A stretch of 64,000 bases of DNA from Linum tenue (lineage: Eukaryota > Streptophyta > Magnoliopsida > Malpighiales > Linaceae): positions 42,930,495-42,994,494 of the forward strand of contig CAMGYJ010000002.1 in NCBI GenBank assembly GCA_946122785.1. Direction: 5' to 3'. The notes under the pieces are model-generated. The model had not been told where the DNA came from. It saw only the letters and a list, made by a program, of their open reading frames with translations, and ran no database searches. The first letter of the stretch is position 1; each line of letters opens with the position of its first letter. Below are positions 10,840 through 22,666 of this stretch, piece after piece. A program made the translations under genes and the position numbers.

Positions 10840-10847
10840 CATGTGAT

Positions 10848-11390
10848 ACGTAGCGCGTGGAGCTGTAGCTAGAGGGATGTTTTGTCTTGACACTCAAGAC
10901 ATTTTTTGGGTAAATTGCAAGGTTAGTCACTAGGATTAATAAAAACGTTCACGTTTGGTCACTAAAAATATTTAGTTCCAATAATGGTCGCTAAAATGAG
11001 TATAACAATCCACATTTGGTCACATTCCGTTCGTCTTCGTCCAACTCTGTTAATGGAGTCTGTTAAGTGCTGACGTGGCAAACAGAATCACCTAATCAGG
11101 TGGAATTAACCCAACAAATATAAAATCTGACCTGCCACATCATTAAACCCAACCCAACCCAACCTCTCATTCTCTATTTGACCCGACATTGAAGCTCTTC
11201 CTCCTTCCTCCCACCTCCTGTTTTCCCCAAATCTACCACCACCGCTTTCTTCTCTTTCCTCCCACCTCATCCCGCAAGAGAACGCCATTGCAGTCCTGTT
11301 AGAGCTCTCGAAGCACGCCGGCGGTAAGAGAACAATCGATGAGAACGATAGCTACTTCTATTGATGGTAAGATATTTCTACTAGTTGTAT
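10848..11390. mobile_element. Single end of a MULE-like element with a gene scrap
   Basis: 10908-11100 resembles the left terminal repeat of the MULE at 18746 in layout: repeated TTTGGTCAC words, then a CTGACGTGGC stretch and an AACCCAACCC run. No partner end is found nearby. Just inside, 11270-11345 reads PQENAIAVLLELSK in one frame, which resembles an armadillo repeat such as those of plant U-box proteins. That reading is short and uncertain. Confidence 0.45.
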
Positions 11391-12165
11391 GTGCTTACAT
11401 GCTATTATTTATATAAACTACGAATTGATGCATTAACAAGAGAATTCCCCCCTACGTACGAAGTGCGGTTAATGTTGTGTTATATGGTTGACACGATTAA
11501 CTAATCAATCAAACCGATTAAACTTTAGTTTGATTAATTTGGTTGTTGTAGCTAGCTTGGTTGGTTTGGTTGTGATATTGAATTTTATGGTTAATAAAAT
11601 TTAAATCTAAATGGTTTGGTAATTACCAATGATAATCATTTTATACCAACTCTCAAAAAGTATATAACAATAAAAATAAATCTATGTGATCCTATAAATA
11701 AGTCTAATACGTGTAAAATTGGTAGCGATCACCAAACTATGGGTTGGTAAGATAGAGTTGTCCAATATTTTTATAATAAGGTGTTGGAGCTTGTACGCCT
11801 ATATCATATCATATCATGTCATAATCATTATCGTTATCAGAGAGCAATGTGCCTTGCGATTGCTGCCGACTGGGAAACGAGAAAGCGAGGAAACGATGGT
11901 ATCCGTCCAAAACTAGTCTATGTGTTTGAGTTCCATGTATATGCATGTCTTGATACCAAACTTCGTACAGAGATCATAATCGAAACTTTTGCGGCCGCCT
12001 CATTCGCCTAAGTCATAAACTTCAAACAAGCCTCGCCAAAATCGGGCTTTCCAAAAAAAACCAGGCTAAACAGAGAGCGGAGCCTCCAACGGCAAGGATC
12101 TACCAATCGGCCGGCCGACGGCAAGCTGTTGAGGTGACGATACCGTACGTTTCTCCGGAGACATT
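11391..12165. other. Degenerate third repeat copy and promoter-side spacer
   Basis: 11391-11650 is a worn copy of the repeat seen at 9541 and 10340. I see no gene from 11650 to 12165; the short open frames there lack support. The last part is the upstream region of the peptide gene at 12274. Confidence 0.55.
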
Positions 12166-12169
12166 CCCT

Positions 12170-12180
12170 ATATATAAAAA
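12170..12180 (+). promoter_or_regulatory. TATA box of peptide gene at 12274
   Basis: TATATATAAAA lies about 95-100 bp before the ATG, a normal distance for a plant TATA box with a short 5' leader. Confidence 0.6.
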
Positions 12181-12273
12181 TCATCACTAAGTGCCTTAAC
12201 CAATATCGCAATACAAATACTGTCTCAAGTGATAAAACAACTGAAGCTAGCCCCTCATGCTAGCTAATTAAGG

Positions 12274-12479
12274 ATGAGTTCCAACAAGCTCATGATCAAG
12301 GCTGCGGTGGTCGGTGGTTTCGCCATTCTTCTGTTTGCTTTCCTTCACCTGCCTTCCTCAACGGCGGCAGTACCGTTCCCCCGCTCTCACCGCCACTTGG
12401 ATCATGGTCCGGTTGCTTTGCTTTCGCGTTTCCTCCAGAAATTGCATGCATGCATCAATACGTGTGAATGAATCAAAGG

Positions 12480-12515
<36 letters not shown>

Positions 12516-12731
12516 TCATGTATGTAAATTTAGTCTGTGATTGCATTATATATTTCTTTTAATACTTGCATTGTACGTTTGCATGTATTCACAGAGGCGC
12601 TCGGCGAAGGCAGTGCATCGACAATTAACCGTAACTCATGTCGCGTAACTTCTAAAGACTGTCCTTCTGGCTATTGTTGTAGTTGTGCAGTAACTTTCGG
12701 GTGCAAATGCACAACATGTTGCTATGTCTGA
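12274..12731 (+). CDS. Secreted cysteine-rich peptide precursor, two exons
   Basis: Exons 12274-12406 and 12595-12731 give 89 residues. The donor is CATG|GTCCGG and the acceptor TTCACAG|AGG; only this donor keeps the frame, and the phase-1 position agrees with the paralogues. Exon 1 encodes a signal peptide (hydrophobic core about residues 9-32), then AAVPFPRS, almost the same as in the gene at 53417. Exon 2 gives a short polar linker and a core with nine cysteines spaced C-x6-C-x4-CC-x-C-x5-C-x-C-x2-CC, ending two residues later. The protein is expected to enter the secretory pathway and form a disulphide-rich peptide. The C-C-CC-C-C order recalls knottin-type folds, but an odd number of cysteines means one is free or pairs between molecules. 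I do not recognise a named family. The intron holds a (TA)n run. Confidence 0.75.
12484..12512. repeat. (TA)n microsatellite in the intron
   Basis: Perfect TA repeat of 29 bases inside the single intron of the peptide gene. Confidence 0.95.
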
Positions 12732-14574
12732 GGCGTCCAAATATGTACGTACGCAACCACTAACCGTTTAAAATTTTATATATTACGTAATACGCTAAAT
12801 GCATCATTGGTTACTATTTCGATTGATTTTCACCTAGTTTAACTGAACTAGATATGTTGTGTGCACTGTTTAAATTCAAGCAGTAACTTTAGATCCAATT
12901 TCCTCTATTGACATTCTGTTAAATTTATAGCGTACATTTATTAATGTTGGTTTGATATTTTGCAGAATATACATGAAATCTGTGTTTTTTGCTAAAGCCC
13001 ACATCAAATGAAAATATGGATGTTATTGTTATGACATCTAATGCATTGAATAATCGTTTTGGATCGTGTAATCCAAGATCGTTTGATCAATTTAGGTCAA
13101 TCGGAATTAGTGGTCCATAGCTGGATTGGGGCGCATTACAGTACTAAAATGCAACACCTTACAATGGTCCAAATCACAAAAAATTTATATTTTGATGGCT
13201 ACATTAGTTTACAAACTTATTTCAAAACATACTATTTACTAATTCCTTTTACATTAAGTATCAATATACATTCCTGTAACTAAGGATTATTAGATTTCAT
13301 ACATTCTACCTTGTAACTGTGAAACCAGAGCTAACAAAAATTTTCCTTTTTCTCCACACAAATGCAGATGAGGTGAACCGGTAAAAAGAAGAAGACTATC
13401 GAGATGAATAATCAAACGTGAATGATTTTATCTACAAATCTATGTGTACTTTGACTACTTTCCCTTTTCAAATAATGTGTTCTTTCCCTTTACTCAATGT
13501 TCGTCCTTTCACTGCATCGCTATATCAAATATATGGTCCTAAATAAGTATGAATTTCTTTATTTTCTTAATGCTACTTGTTTCCTTTAACTCCAGTGTTT
13601 CCTGTTCATCAAAAAAAAAATCATGTGTTTTTATTCGAGCTCCAATATCGTATTTGGCACTGATTTAGTTAACTTGAAATGGTATAAAAGCAACAAAAGT
13701 GCAATTAGAGAAACAAACCTTACTTGTTAAAGGCTGTATTGATGCCTTAGCTCATTTGGATTTTTATTTCGCAGAAAGCTAAGTGGAAAAGATTAAAAGT
13801 GAATAAATTTATTATTATTAGAATTAAAGTAATAGATAATTCAAGAATGGTGACATAACTAAATAATAATAATAATGATGTGTTTCTATTTTATTTCATT
13901 TTTTCTGGCACTTGTATACATACCAAACTACAGGGACCGAACGAAAGTTTAGACCAGATCATACAGAATCGAGTATAATATGATTCGGTTCTTGGTCACT
14001 CAAATTTTATAATTAGTTAATAATGAAGAAAAATTGACCGAAGTGACATTTGGACATGATCAATCGGGACAAAAGCGAACCGAATTCATTGATGGGTCCG
14101 GTCCTTGGTCCATAGATGTCTCTTACTATTGAACCGCGATTTTTCTGAGTTTGGTCCTATCCGGTCTGAACTGAACCGTCAACACACCCTAAAATCACAT
14201 CAAATTCAAATAGGAAAGGAACAGGGATGCAATTGACAATGTTTAAGTCATTTATGCACATGAATTTACACGAAACAACTCTCAATATGTAAGGAAAATA
14301 ATACCAATTTAGGTGTTATCATCTAACGTATTGGTTCCCAGTATGCTATGATACATAAACTCCAACTCTTCTTGTGGCAACTCGCAACTCACGTTCAATA
14401 GTCCTCCGGTCAACAACATTGAGCCTAACATCCTACCATTACAAACATACAAGCCTAACATTAGATAACATTAAGCCTACTATTCTGTCTAAATTCGTGC
14501 TACATTCTTCCTAAATTCATCTTCCAATTTAGCCTACTATTCTGTCCCCATTCATTAGATACCAACTCCTCGGT
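12732..14574. other. AT-rich intergenic region
   Basis: No gene seen. 13920-14200 has GGTCC and GAACCG words and ends ACACACCCTA, resembling the worn interior and end of a hAT-like repeat, without a recognisable partner end. The rest is AT-rich single-copy-looking sequence. Confidence 0.5.
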
Positions 14575-17092
14575 TTAGAGAACATGTTCTTGCATTATGA
14601 GTTCTTGAACCGCACATGAAGCAATGACCAATTCTAGTTTGCCTTGCTGTATTCCCTGTGTTTCCTGGATTTGTTGTTGCTGTCCTAGGTTGCTTACCTC
14701 TATGTCCATTGTTGTTGTCCCAACAAAAAAAATAGAAAAATTAGTTAGTATACAATGCATTAAAAAGCACAATGAACAAGAAAACCATCGAATGGTAATA
14801 TACATACCAGCACTACTGCAATAGTAGGAGCTGTACAAGTTCTTACATTGTGGTCTTCTCCGCCACACTTCTTGCAATGGGTGATTGGCTCCCTTCTAAT
14901 CACCTCCTCTCCCATGCCATTTCGTTAAGGTCGAACCTCACGCTCGTGGGCACCCTTCCTCCGATTCTTCTCTGGTCTACCGGGCATACTTTTTTGCTTG
15001 AGTGGGTGTATTGGAAATCCCTCGTCATCAGACTAAGCTTGTCTCCCGTCTAGACATGGGATTCCATTCTTGTATGCTTACTCAACGTTGTGTGCAAGGT
15101 AAGTTGAATGCAGGTAATTTTCTACCTCCTTCCTCAGATGTGAAATAGCATAGACGACATGTCATCATGGAATGCCACTAAGTGACCACCACCCACACGT
15201 ACAAGACCTTGCTTCTAATTCAACAAGGTACCCTGCACCCCCCATCTTGACCTCACATTTATCGTTCAATGTCTATCTTGCCGAGCATAACCTAGCAAAA
15301 GCTTTGTCTTTCTCTACCCTTTTTCTAATCCTAGGGCATAACAAATCTGTTGTATCTTGCAATATCTTATACTTCATGACATCCCTATCCATCACGTACA
15401 CCCTAATCCCCTCTAACATGCCTATGATTTGCATACACATGTACTTGACAATCACCTCACTCCAAGTTTCACTAATAGTCAACTCAACTGAATCACACCT
15501 GGGTAGAGGAGACAAGTAATCTCGGCAAAACGACCGAGGTTCCACATTCATGAAATCTATAAATGGTGTGGTACCTTATTCCCGACCTTCAATTTCTTCA
15601 ATTGCAATGGTAGCCTTCCTTCAGTCCACCTCATTGCAAGCACATACTACCTTCCACAATAGTTTTCTAACACGATCAGTCTTGTTTCTCACTTTCCAGT
15701 TTGCATACACGTGCCTTGCACACTTTCTATGCTCGTCCTCGTGTAACAACTCATGTATAGCTTCTACTAACCTCTGCAAGGTAATGCATACATTAATATA
15801 ACAAACCACTCAAGCCATTCACTTATTCAATGTATATAAAATAATACTTTTGTTAGTCTGAGATGACAGACCAACCCCTACCGTCATGTAGGTGCAAGTC
15901 CTGAGCTAAGGAGTTGACAAACGTAACCATCTCCAGCAGTTTGAGTTTTCTACCTCTACAACAACCAAGCAATTGGGAGTTGTTGCTATCCTTCGCAACA
16001 GCGGTAAGTAGCATGCCTTTAACCCCTCCCTTCAAAAAAAGTCGTCCAATCCGAACATTGGACGACATGCTTCAAGAAAACCATCCCTTAAGCTCGAGAA
16101 TCCGATGTACATTCGCTGGAAGTAAACCTTGTCTTGTGTAGGGTGCGGTTAAACTTCCAGTTTGAAGGTCCCTCGACGATCTCGCTTCACCAACTCACCC
16201 AAGTAAGATCTTACCTTGTGGTACTCCTCTACAAGTGAACTTCCCAGCATCTTTGATAGAGTAGACCTTGGCTTTATAACATGTTCTTCTCTTTACTTCC
16301 ATATTGTGTTTTAGCTTCACCTCGGCCATAATTTGATCAGGAGTCCACTCAGGATTAATTCTGAACCTTTCCAACATGCCACTCGCAATCCAGTGGGCAG
16401 TTACTTGGTTGACACGAAGCTGTCTTGCACAAGAATGAGGTAGACCAGCCTTCCTCATCATGAAACTCTGACTCCCCCAGAACCAACTAACATATAATCT
16501 CCATTTGAATTTCTTTTCCTTGCATCTAACCTCCCTCCTTGATGGATTACTCCTAACCCATCTCGGACCACAACGACCTTGAATTCCTCCTAGCTAGCGA
16601 ACTTCATTCGAGGCACGAAATGGAGAACCTTGTGATCACAACCCAGATCATATTGTGGTGCGTCAACGAATATGTCCCCACCATCCGAGTCAAATAGGTT
16701 AGGTCTCGCATGGTTTGACTCTTCGGAGAGCCTGTAACTAGAATGGAGTGAGTTTTCTCCCCTTGTTTCCTGGATTGGAGGTGCCTCATCAGGTTGGACT
16801 CCTTCATTACTTTGAGAGGAAACAAGAGCTTCAATATCAGAAACCATCTGTTCATCTTTAGAATCTTCATCATCGTATTCCTCTTCTTCAAAATCATCAA
16901 GCTACTCGACCTCCCCCGATGGCCATCAATATGCGCGTTCATCTCCCCATAAGCTCGCAGATTTTCCCTTGCTTCATGGTACTCGTCGTCAGATGTATCT
17001 GCATCATCCAATTTGTAAATGTGGTATATGTTTCGAGCAATAGAGGCTTCAGCTCCATCTCCTACAGCCAAGGAAGCGTATGAATCCATCAC
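14575..17092 (-). pseudogene. MuDR-type transposase of a Mutator-like element, decayed
   Basis: Read from high to low coordinates, the pieces follow the order of a plant MULE transposase. They are an acidic N-terminal region (about 17090-16600), the MuDR DNA-binding block (16461-16195: WIASGMLERFRINPEW and RRTCYKAK), the catalytic core (16068-15853: GGVKGMLLTAVAKDSNN, then GRGWSVISD), the block EAIHELLHEDEHRKCARHVYANW (15809-15621, shown here in part), a later block with MSEVF-like SETWSEVIVKY and MLEGIRVYVM (15551-15273), and a C-terminal zinc knuckle (14880-14840: CKKCGGEDHNVRTC). Frames change between blocks and stops interrupt several, so it cannot make a working enzyme. Normal length for the family is roughly 700-900 residues. 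Confidence 0.85.
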
Positions 17093-18474
17093 AACACAGC
17101 CTCCGGATCATTCTCTCCAAACGCTTCATCCCATGAATCAGCCATCTGTTTCCAATTCTAGGATTTTTGAAAACACAGACAATCACAATTCGGCCTAGTA
17201 GATCGAGCCACTCACCATCAGATTTGGGGGCAAACTCACCAAAAGGATTCAATCCAGTGGTCTCAAAGTTCTTCTGTCGTGTTGCTTTCTTGTCTTTACA
17301 GCTCGCTACCAACCAAAAAAGGAAGACAAAGACCAATCTATAAGAACCTTCCACCCGCAATCAACAACCACAGTAACAAAGTTTGGAAGTTTCCTCACCA
17401 GTCGTGACACACGAGCGACAATAGAAATCCACCTGTGAAGTGCGATTAGGGTTTCTACGATGAGGTAGCCAAGCGTCTCCTATTGCTCGATTTTGAGTTC
17501 GTCACCAGAAAAGAAGCTTGGGAAGAGTCGACGAAAGCTTGCCTTGGGTTGGTCAACTCATCGAATGAAGCGAGGTGATAGGGTCTTTGTCGATGAAGGG
17601 AGGAAAATCCGGATTGGAGGATGGAGGTAGATCGATGGTGGAGGAAGGAATATTAGGGGGTATGAGGGTCGTCAGAGACAAATCATCGACGTCGTCTCCT
17701 TCGTCGCTCTCGGAAGACATAAACGGTGGGTGGTTCGAAGAAGAAGATAAGACAGAGAAGGATGGATCAAATGAGTGGTTTTTGTTTTTTGCTCCGATAA
17801 TATTTTTAATTAATCATTTTCTACATGGAAAATTACGGATGAAAAGAGGAATAAAAGCTTGCCACGTATGCCTCTCAGTTTGCCCAGTCAGACTTAACGT
17901 TAACACCGTTAAAGAAATGAACGGAAGTGGCGAAAGTGGTATTTGTCCAAATTTGGAAATTATTGACACAAACGTGAAAGTTTTGGCTATACAAGTATAT
18001 TTTGCCTTTATTTTTTTGTGGTTAGGGATTAGCTTTCAAGTTTAGGCGGTGATATTTTAGTGTTAGGGTTTTCGATATTAGAGTGAGATGTCAGAAATTA
18101 TCTAAGAATTAGTGATTCAATGTTTAAAGTATTAGTTTTTTTGGGGTTCAAGGGTTAGGATTTAGAGTTTGCGATTTAGGTTTGAGTGGTTTCATGTTTT
18201 AGGTTTGTTGAAAGGTTAAGATTTTTTGTATTAAGGTTCTTTTTTATTATTTTGGTGTTTAGGATATAGGATTTAGGGTTTATAATTGAGCTTTTATGGA
18301 ATTTAGGTTAACGACTTATGAGTTATAAAATGTTATATAGACATTCCCTTGTTTTAATTGACTTGTATTTTGTTTGTTTTAACTTACATTTTGAAAATTA
18401 TTACTTTAAAAATTGAGTTCATCGTATAAATAATATCAACTTTTTTATGAAGCCGACTTTTGTTGCTAGAATTT

Positions 18475-18527
<53 letters not shown>

Positions 18528-18745
18528 AAAATATATTTCTCAAAAACCCCTTCAACGCCGGACTCTAAGCCCTACCCACAACTCTCGGATATACTTTTAA
18601 TTTTTTTTTATTCTTAATGAATTGTTTCCTCTCCTCTGTTTTTATTCTTTTTTTTTAATTCATATCTTTTATGTAACACCCAGTTTTCTCATGTTTATGA
18701 AGTATCGGATTACCCTTCCATACCCATATTTAAACTAATAATAAA
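17093..18745. other. Flank of the decayed MULE; AT-rich spacer
   Basis: 17860-18012 (CAGTCAGACTTAACG ... AACGTGAAAG) looks like one end of a MULE, but no inverted partner is found to the left. 18030-18320 is full of worn TTAGGGTTT-like words. A run TGTAACACCC at 18673 resembles the start of a chromovirus LTR but is not followed by a full element. No host gene seen. Confidence 0.5.
18477..18527. repeat. (TATC)n microsatellite
   Basis: About 12.7 uninterrupted TATC units. Confidence 0.95.
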
Positions 18746-20226
18746 GGGTAAATGCCACATTTGGTCACTGAGTTTACTAAAAAGTGTCATGTTTAGTCAC
18801 TGAAAAAAATTAATATCAATGTTAGTCACTCAAATCAATAAAACGGTTCACGTTTGGTCACTCTCCGTTACCTTCCGTCAGTCACAGTTAACACCGTCAG
18901 TCATTTGCTGACGTGGCTAACAGAAGTGCTGAATCACCCAATTTAAACCCGCCACATCATCAAACTCGACCCACCATGTCATCTTGCCCAACCCAACCCA
19001 ACCCACCCATTCCAACCAATTGATCAAACCCGACCCAATAAGTGACCCAATTAAATTCCTAAATTGAACAAATCTCAAATTAATCCCCTGGAGGCTGGAG
19101 CAAAATCCCCCCACTGCGCATTCCCTCCCTACGACGAATGCTTCTTCCACAAACCCATCGGGCGCTGCAGCAACGACCGCACCATTGTCGACTTCCTTGC
19201 TCAATATCTCCACCTCCCTCTCCTCCCGGCTTACTGAGGAGATCCTATGCCCACCGCCAACAACCCCTACTCCCACGGTGCCAACCTCGTCGTCTCCGCC
19301 ACCGCCTTCGAGTCCAACGAAACAGGAGGAGCCTGCGGTTGTAGAACTGCTCCCTCTCCGTCCAAATTAACTGGTTCAAAACCCTAATCGACTCGCTCCA
19401 CCCAACCCTACCCAAACACAGAGCATACATGAAAAAATCCCTAACTCTCGGCGGCGAAATCCGCGGCTTTGATAGAGCCACTGACGGAAGCAGCAGTAGC
19501 AACAATATCATCCGACTGAAGCATTCATACTAGTTCGGATTCGAGCGATCGGAGAGGATGTTGGTGACGGAGCCGACGACGTTGTCGCCGTGGAGATCTG
19601 GAGCAAGCGGTCATCTCCATTTGGATTGTATCTGTGGAGTTCCAAGCCCAGATTGTTATCGTCGTTCAGGTACTACTACAGATCAGGAATCAAATCGCCT
19701 TCTTAAGACAGAGAGCTGGAGGCGAGGGCGGTTTCTTCCCTCTTTCGGAGCGATTCCCAGCGCACCACCACGGCGGCAGCGGTTCTTCGAGACGGAGCAA
19801 ATGCATGACGAGTCCCATGTTCTTGAGACCATCGTCGTTGTTCTCGTCGAGCCTGCTGAGGTGTGGGGATCCAGAAACGCTAATTTCTCCGAACAGGAAG
19901 CAACAATCAAAGTCTGGTGACAGGTTGGGTCACGGTTGGGAAGGGTTGGGTTGGGGAAATGATGTGGACATGTGGTAGGTAAAAATAACGTGGCGGGTAA
20001 AAATGACGTGGCGGGTCGGTTTTGGTGATGTGGCGGTGATTCAGCACTTTTATTAGCCACGTCAGCAAATGACTAACGGTGTTAACGGAGACTGACGGAA
20101 GATAAAGGAGAGTGACCAAACGTGAATCATTTTACTAATTAGAGTGACTAATATTGATATTAATTTTTTTCAGTTAATAAACATGACACATTTTAGTAAA
20201 CTCAGTGACCAAATATGGCATTAACC
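18746..20226. mobile_element. MULE-type element carrying a GDSL esterase fragment
   Basis: Terminal inverted repeats of about 190 bp (18746-18940 and 20035-20226) match well in inverted orientation. Landmarks are GGTCACTGAGTTTACTAAAA at the outer end and GCTGACGTGGCTAA at the inner end. They enclose 1.1 kb of GC-richer sequence with host-gene material. A 9-bp target duplication is not clear, so the exact outer bases are uncertain. No transposase is present, so movement would depend on another element. Confidence 0.75.
19127..19520 (+). pseudogene. Captured GDSL esterase/lipase fragment
   Basis: In consecutive frames the translation shows three blocks in the right order for a plant GDSL esterase/lipase. 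They are HKPIGRCSNDRTIVDFLAQ with LPLLPAY (19150-19235), GANLVVSATA (about 19280) and, after a frameshift near 19345, SVQINWFKTLIDSLHP followed by LTLGGEIRGFD (to about 19470). The family normally has the GDS catalytic block before this and Asn/His blocks after it; those are missing here. A TGA after LPAY also breaks the frame. This is an internal piece carried by a MULE, not a working gene. What follows, to 19920, is open in one frame but unrecognised and may come from another source. Confidence 0.8.
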
Positions 20227-21192
20227 AAATCATAAACCTAAGCAAGCAACCCTAAAGACCCCCAGCCGCTAAACCTTTACATCTGTGCGACCCGTCCCAT
20301 TCTTACATTTCAGCACGTACGATCGCCGCTCAAAACCTTATTCCCATAAACCCGAAACCGAACCAGAAATTGCAGCTTGCGGGTTTCGGGTACCTAAACC
20401 CGAAATTGCAGCTTGCGGGTTTCGGTTGTTAGCTTAACCCAAATTGCAGAAGAACTTTCAGCGAGAATACTGTGTCTTCGTATCCATTATGGTCTATAGA
20501 AGATGGCTAAAATGTAATCAACCCATACTCCACCTTTAATTCATACCAATTACAAGTAAACCGCCATATATTAATCCCGCCGATCCACTTTACTGCCGAT
20601 TCCTTTCTTTGTTCCTCAAATTATCCTGCAGTTGCTCTGTTGTAATTTGATTGAAAGGGGACCCAAACGCCAGGAACCCATCAGGGCCATCGCCATTCCA
20701 ATTCAAGAACCAGCAAAGAACCCAACAGACAGAGCGAGAAGGGGAAAGGGGAAGAAGAAGGCCTTTATGGGATTCCATAGCAGAGGTCGGAGAGGGGACT
20801 ACCCGACTCGGACAGAGATCATCCACTTCGCCGTTGATGAGTTTCGACGGCCGCTTTTGAGTTTCCCATGAGGCCTCTGGCGGCGAGAATGATGATGGAG
20901 GCAAAAACGATGCGGCGAGGACGGTGACGGCGAGGGAGTTACACCGGGCGATGCTAGGTTTGAGCGTTTGCCGAAGGTAATGGCGACTTGAGGCAAAAAG
21001 TAGGGATTTCACCCGGCCCGAGATTGCAGCGTCGTCTCAGTTCTCACCAAAAACGACATTTATTGAATTCGGGTCTCGGGCTGGTGTCAGTTTTCGGGTT
21101 TCACTGAAGCCAAAACCGCTGACAGCATATGCGGGTTGAAACCGAGAAACTGAAACCCGAAAGAACATATATCGGTTCGGTTTCGGGTTAAC
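20227..21192. other. Worn hAT-like repeat and unrecognised sequence
   Basis: CCCGAAACCGAACC and GGTTTCGGGTT words at both ends (20350-20440 and 21070-21200), and an end reading GATCTGACACCCCTAC (about 21213-21228), suggest a hAT-like element. Its left terminal repeat is not found. The centre (20590-21010) has open frames without recognisable content. Confidence 0.45.
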
Positions 21193-21434
21193 GCGAAAAA
21201 CCAAAACCGATCTGACACCCCTACATGGTAGTAGCTTGATTGTTGGCGAGAACCCTAAAGGTTCCTCTCATATCATGGCATCAGTGAGAGGAAGATCTCT
21301 AAGATGGTGCGATGCGAAAAACCAAAACCGATCTGACACCCCTACATGGTAGTAGCTTGATTGTTGGCGAGAACCCTAAAGGTTCCTCTCATATCGTGGC
21401 ATCAGTGAGAGGAAGATCTCTAAGATGGTGCGAT
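21193..21434. repeat. 121-bp tandem duplication
   Basis: 21193-21313 and 21314-21434 are direct copies differing by very few bases (for example A/G in ATCATGGC versus ATCGTGGC). The unit includes the terminal GACACCCCTA of the repeat on the left. Confidence 0.95.
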
Positions 21435-21520
21435 GCGGAGGCTGGATTGATCGTCAATGACCCGATGTTGGAGGAGGAGATCTGACCACAACTAGTCGTC
21501 ACCAGGAGATGTCGTAACAA

Positions 21521-22099
21521 CAGGGCGGAGCTAGGATTTAAAGTTTGAGGGGGCCGGAATAACTTTGTACATTATCGCCAAAATAAAAGTGAAAGAACAA
21601 AAGTAATGTATATACGTATATAACAATATAACATTAATTAAAATAATCGTAAGCACTCAAAATAGAATCAATTTAAAGTTTTCTGGTATGTTATGCTCAA
21701 AGTAAATGATTATACTAAGAAAAAAAATGTATCATGTAATTTTTTCAATTTTATTATGCATTGAATATGATTATATTAATGTTTGTAAAAATTAATTAAT
21801 TAAATATGAAAAAATCCTTGAAGTTCAAGAAATCGAATGAGGTTATTTAAAATTATAGGATATATAAGATAAAGCAGAAAAATTAAAGGATTGAACTGGA
21901 AAAAAACACTAATAAAATAGTAAGGTAAAACTGCAAACTACCAAGATCGAACCAGTGACCATGTAGCTACAAGTAGGTATCACCTCCGCTAGGCTGTAAA
22001 TCTGCCGTGGTAACAATAATTTCTACGACTTTATACGTAAATTTCAAATTCTCGGGGGGGTGGGGAGGGGGGGCGAGAGCCTACATAGCTCCGGCCCTG
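21521..22099. mobile_element. hAT non-autonomous element, 579 bp, perfect 8-bp duplication
   Basis: The ends read CAGGGCGGAGCTA and, inverted, CAGGGCCGGAGCTA. CGTAACAA flanks both sides (21513-21520 and 22100-22107) without mismatch. No coding capacity. The perfect target duplication suggests fairly recent insertion. Confidence 0.9.
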
Positions 22100-22107
22100 C
22101 GTAACAA

Positions 22108-22666
22108 CGAGATGAGTTGTCACGGGAAAATGGAGTAATCATTAAGGGAGAATCATGGGCATGTGACTAGCAGGGGAAACAATAAGGTTTAAGGTGCATG
22201 GTTTAAAGGGCTAGTTAGTATTCCATTCTTACTGGTTTATCAGGTCGTTTAATTATGCCTTTTGTTGAGCTCTTTGCTACGTCCTTTTATTCTATTTATG
22301 GTTGAACTGGGCATTTACCATGGGCATTTACTAGATTCATGTTGAAATTCATGAATGACTTATTACTTTAAGTTTAGTATGCATTGCATCACGAAGCATA
22401 AGTAGATCACATTATGAGATACAAAGAACAATTACTCATTAAAGTTAACCATAATAGTTCTTCCCATGGCATGGGAGATCATCTTAATCAAGTTTTGGTA
22501 TGTTAAGTAAGCAAGGGATAACCTATTTACATCTGTCCATGGTGAGAGGGATTAATTTAGGCAAGCAAACCCATCAAGATAATAATTAAGAACAAGTAAG
22601 AGCATATTTTATCCTCATTTAACTAGCTACGTACGCGACCACCTCCCTTCCCATTGTGGGGAAGTA
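22108..22666. other. Intergenic spacer
   Basis: AT-rich sequence without a recognisable gene or clear repeat boundary. Confidence 0.4.

Noticed and set aside
18030..18320. TTAGGGTTT-like words resembling telomere repeats
   Set aside because: Degenerate, unevenly spaced and never in tandem; better seen as AT/G-rich old intron- or repeat-like sequence.
20590..21012. 140-codon minus-strand frame
   Set aside because: No domain, no upstream signals, overlaps worn repeat; not supported as a gene.
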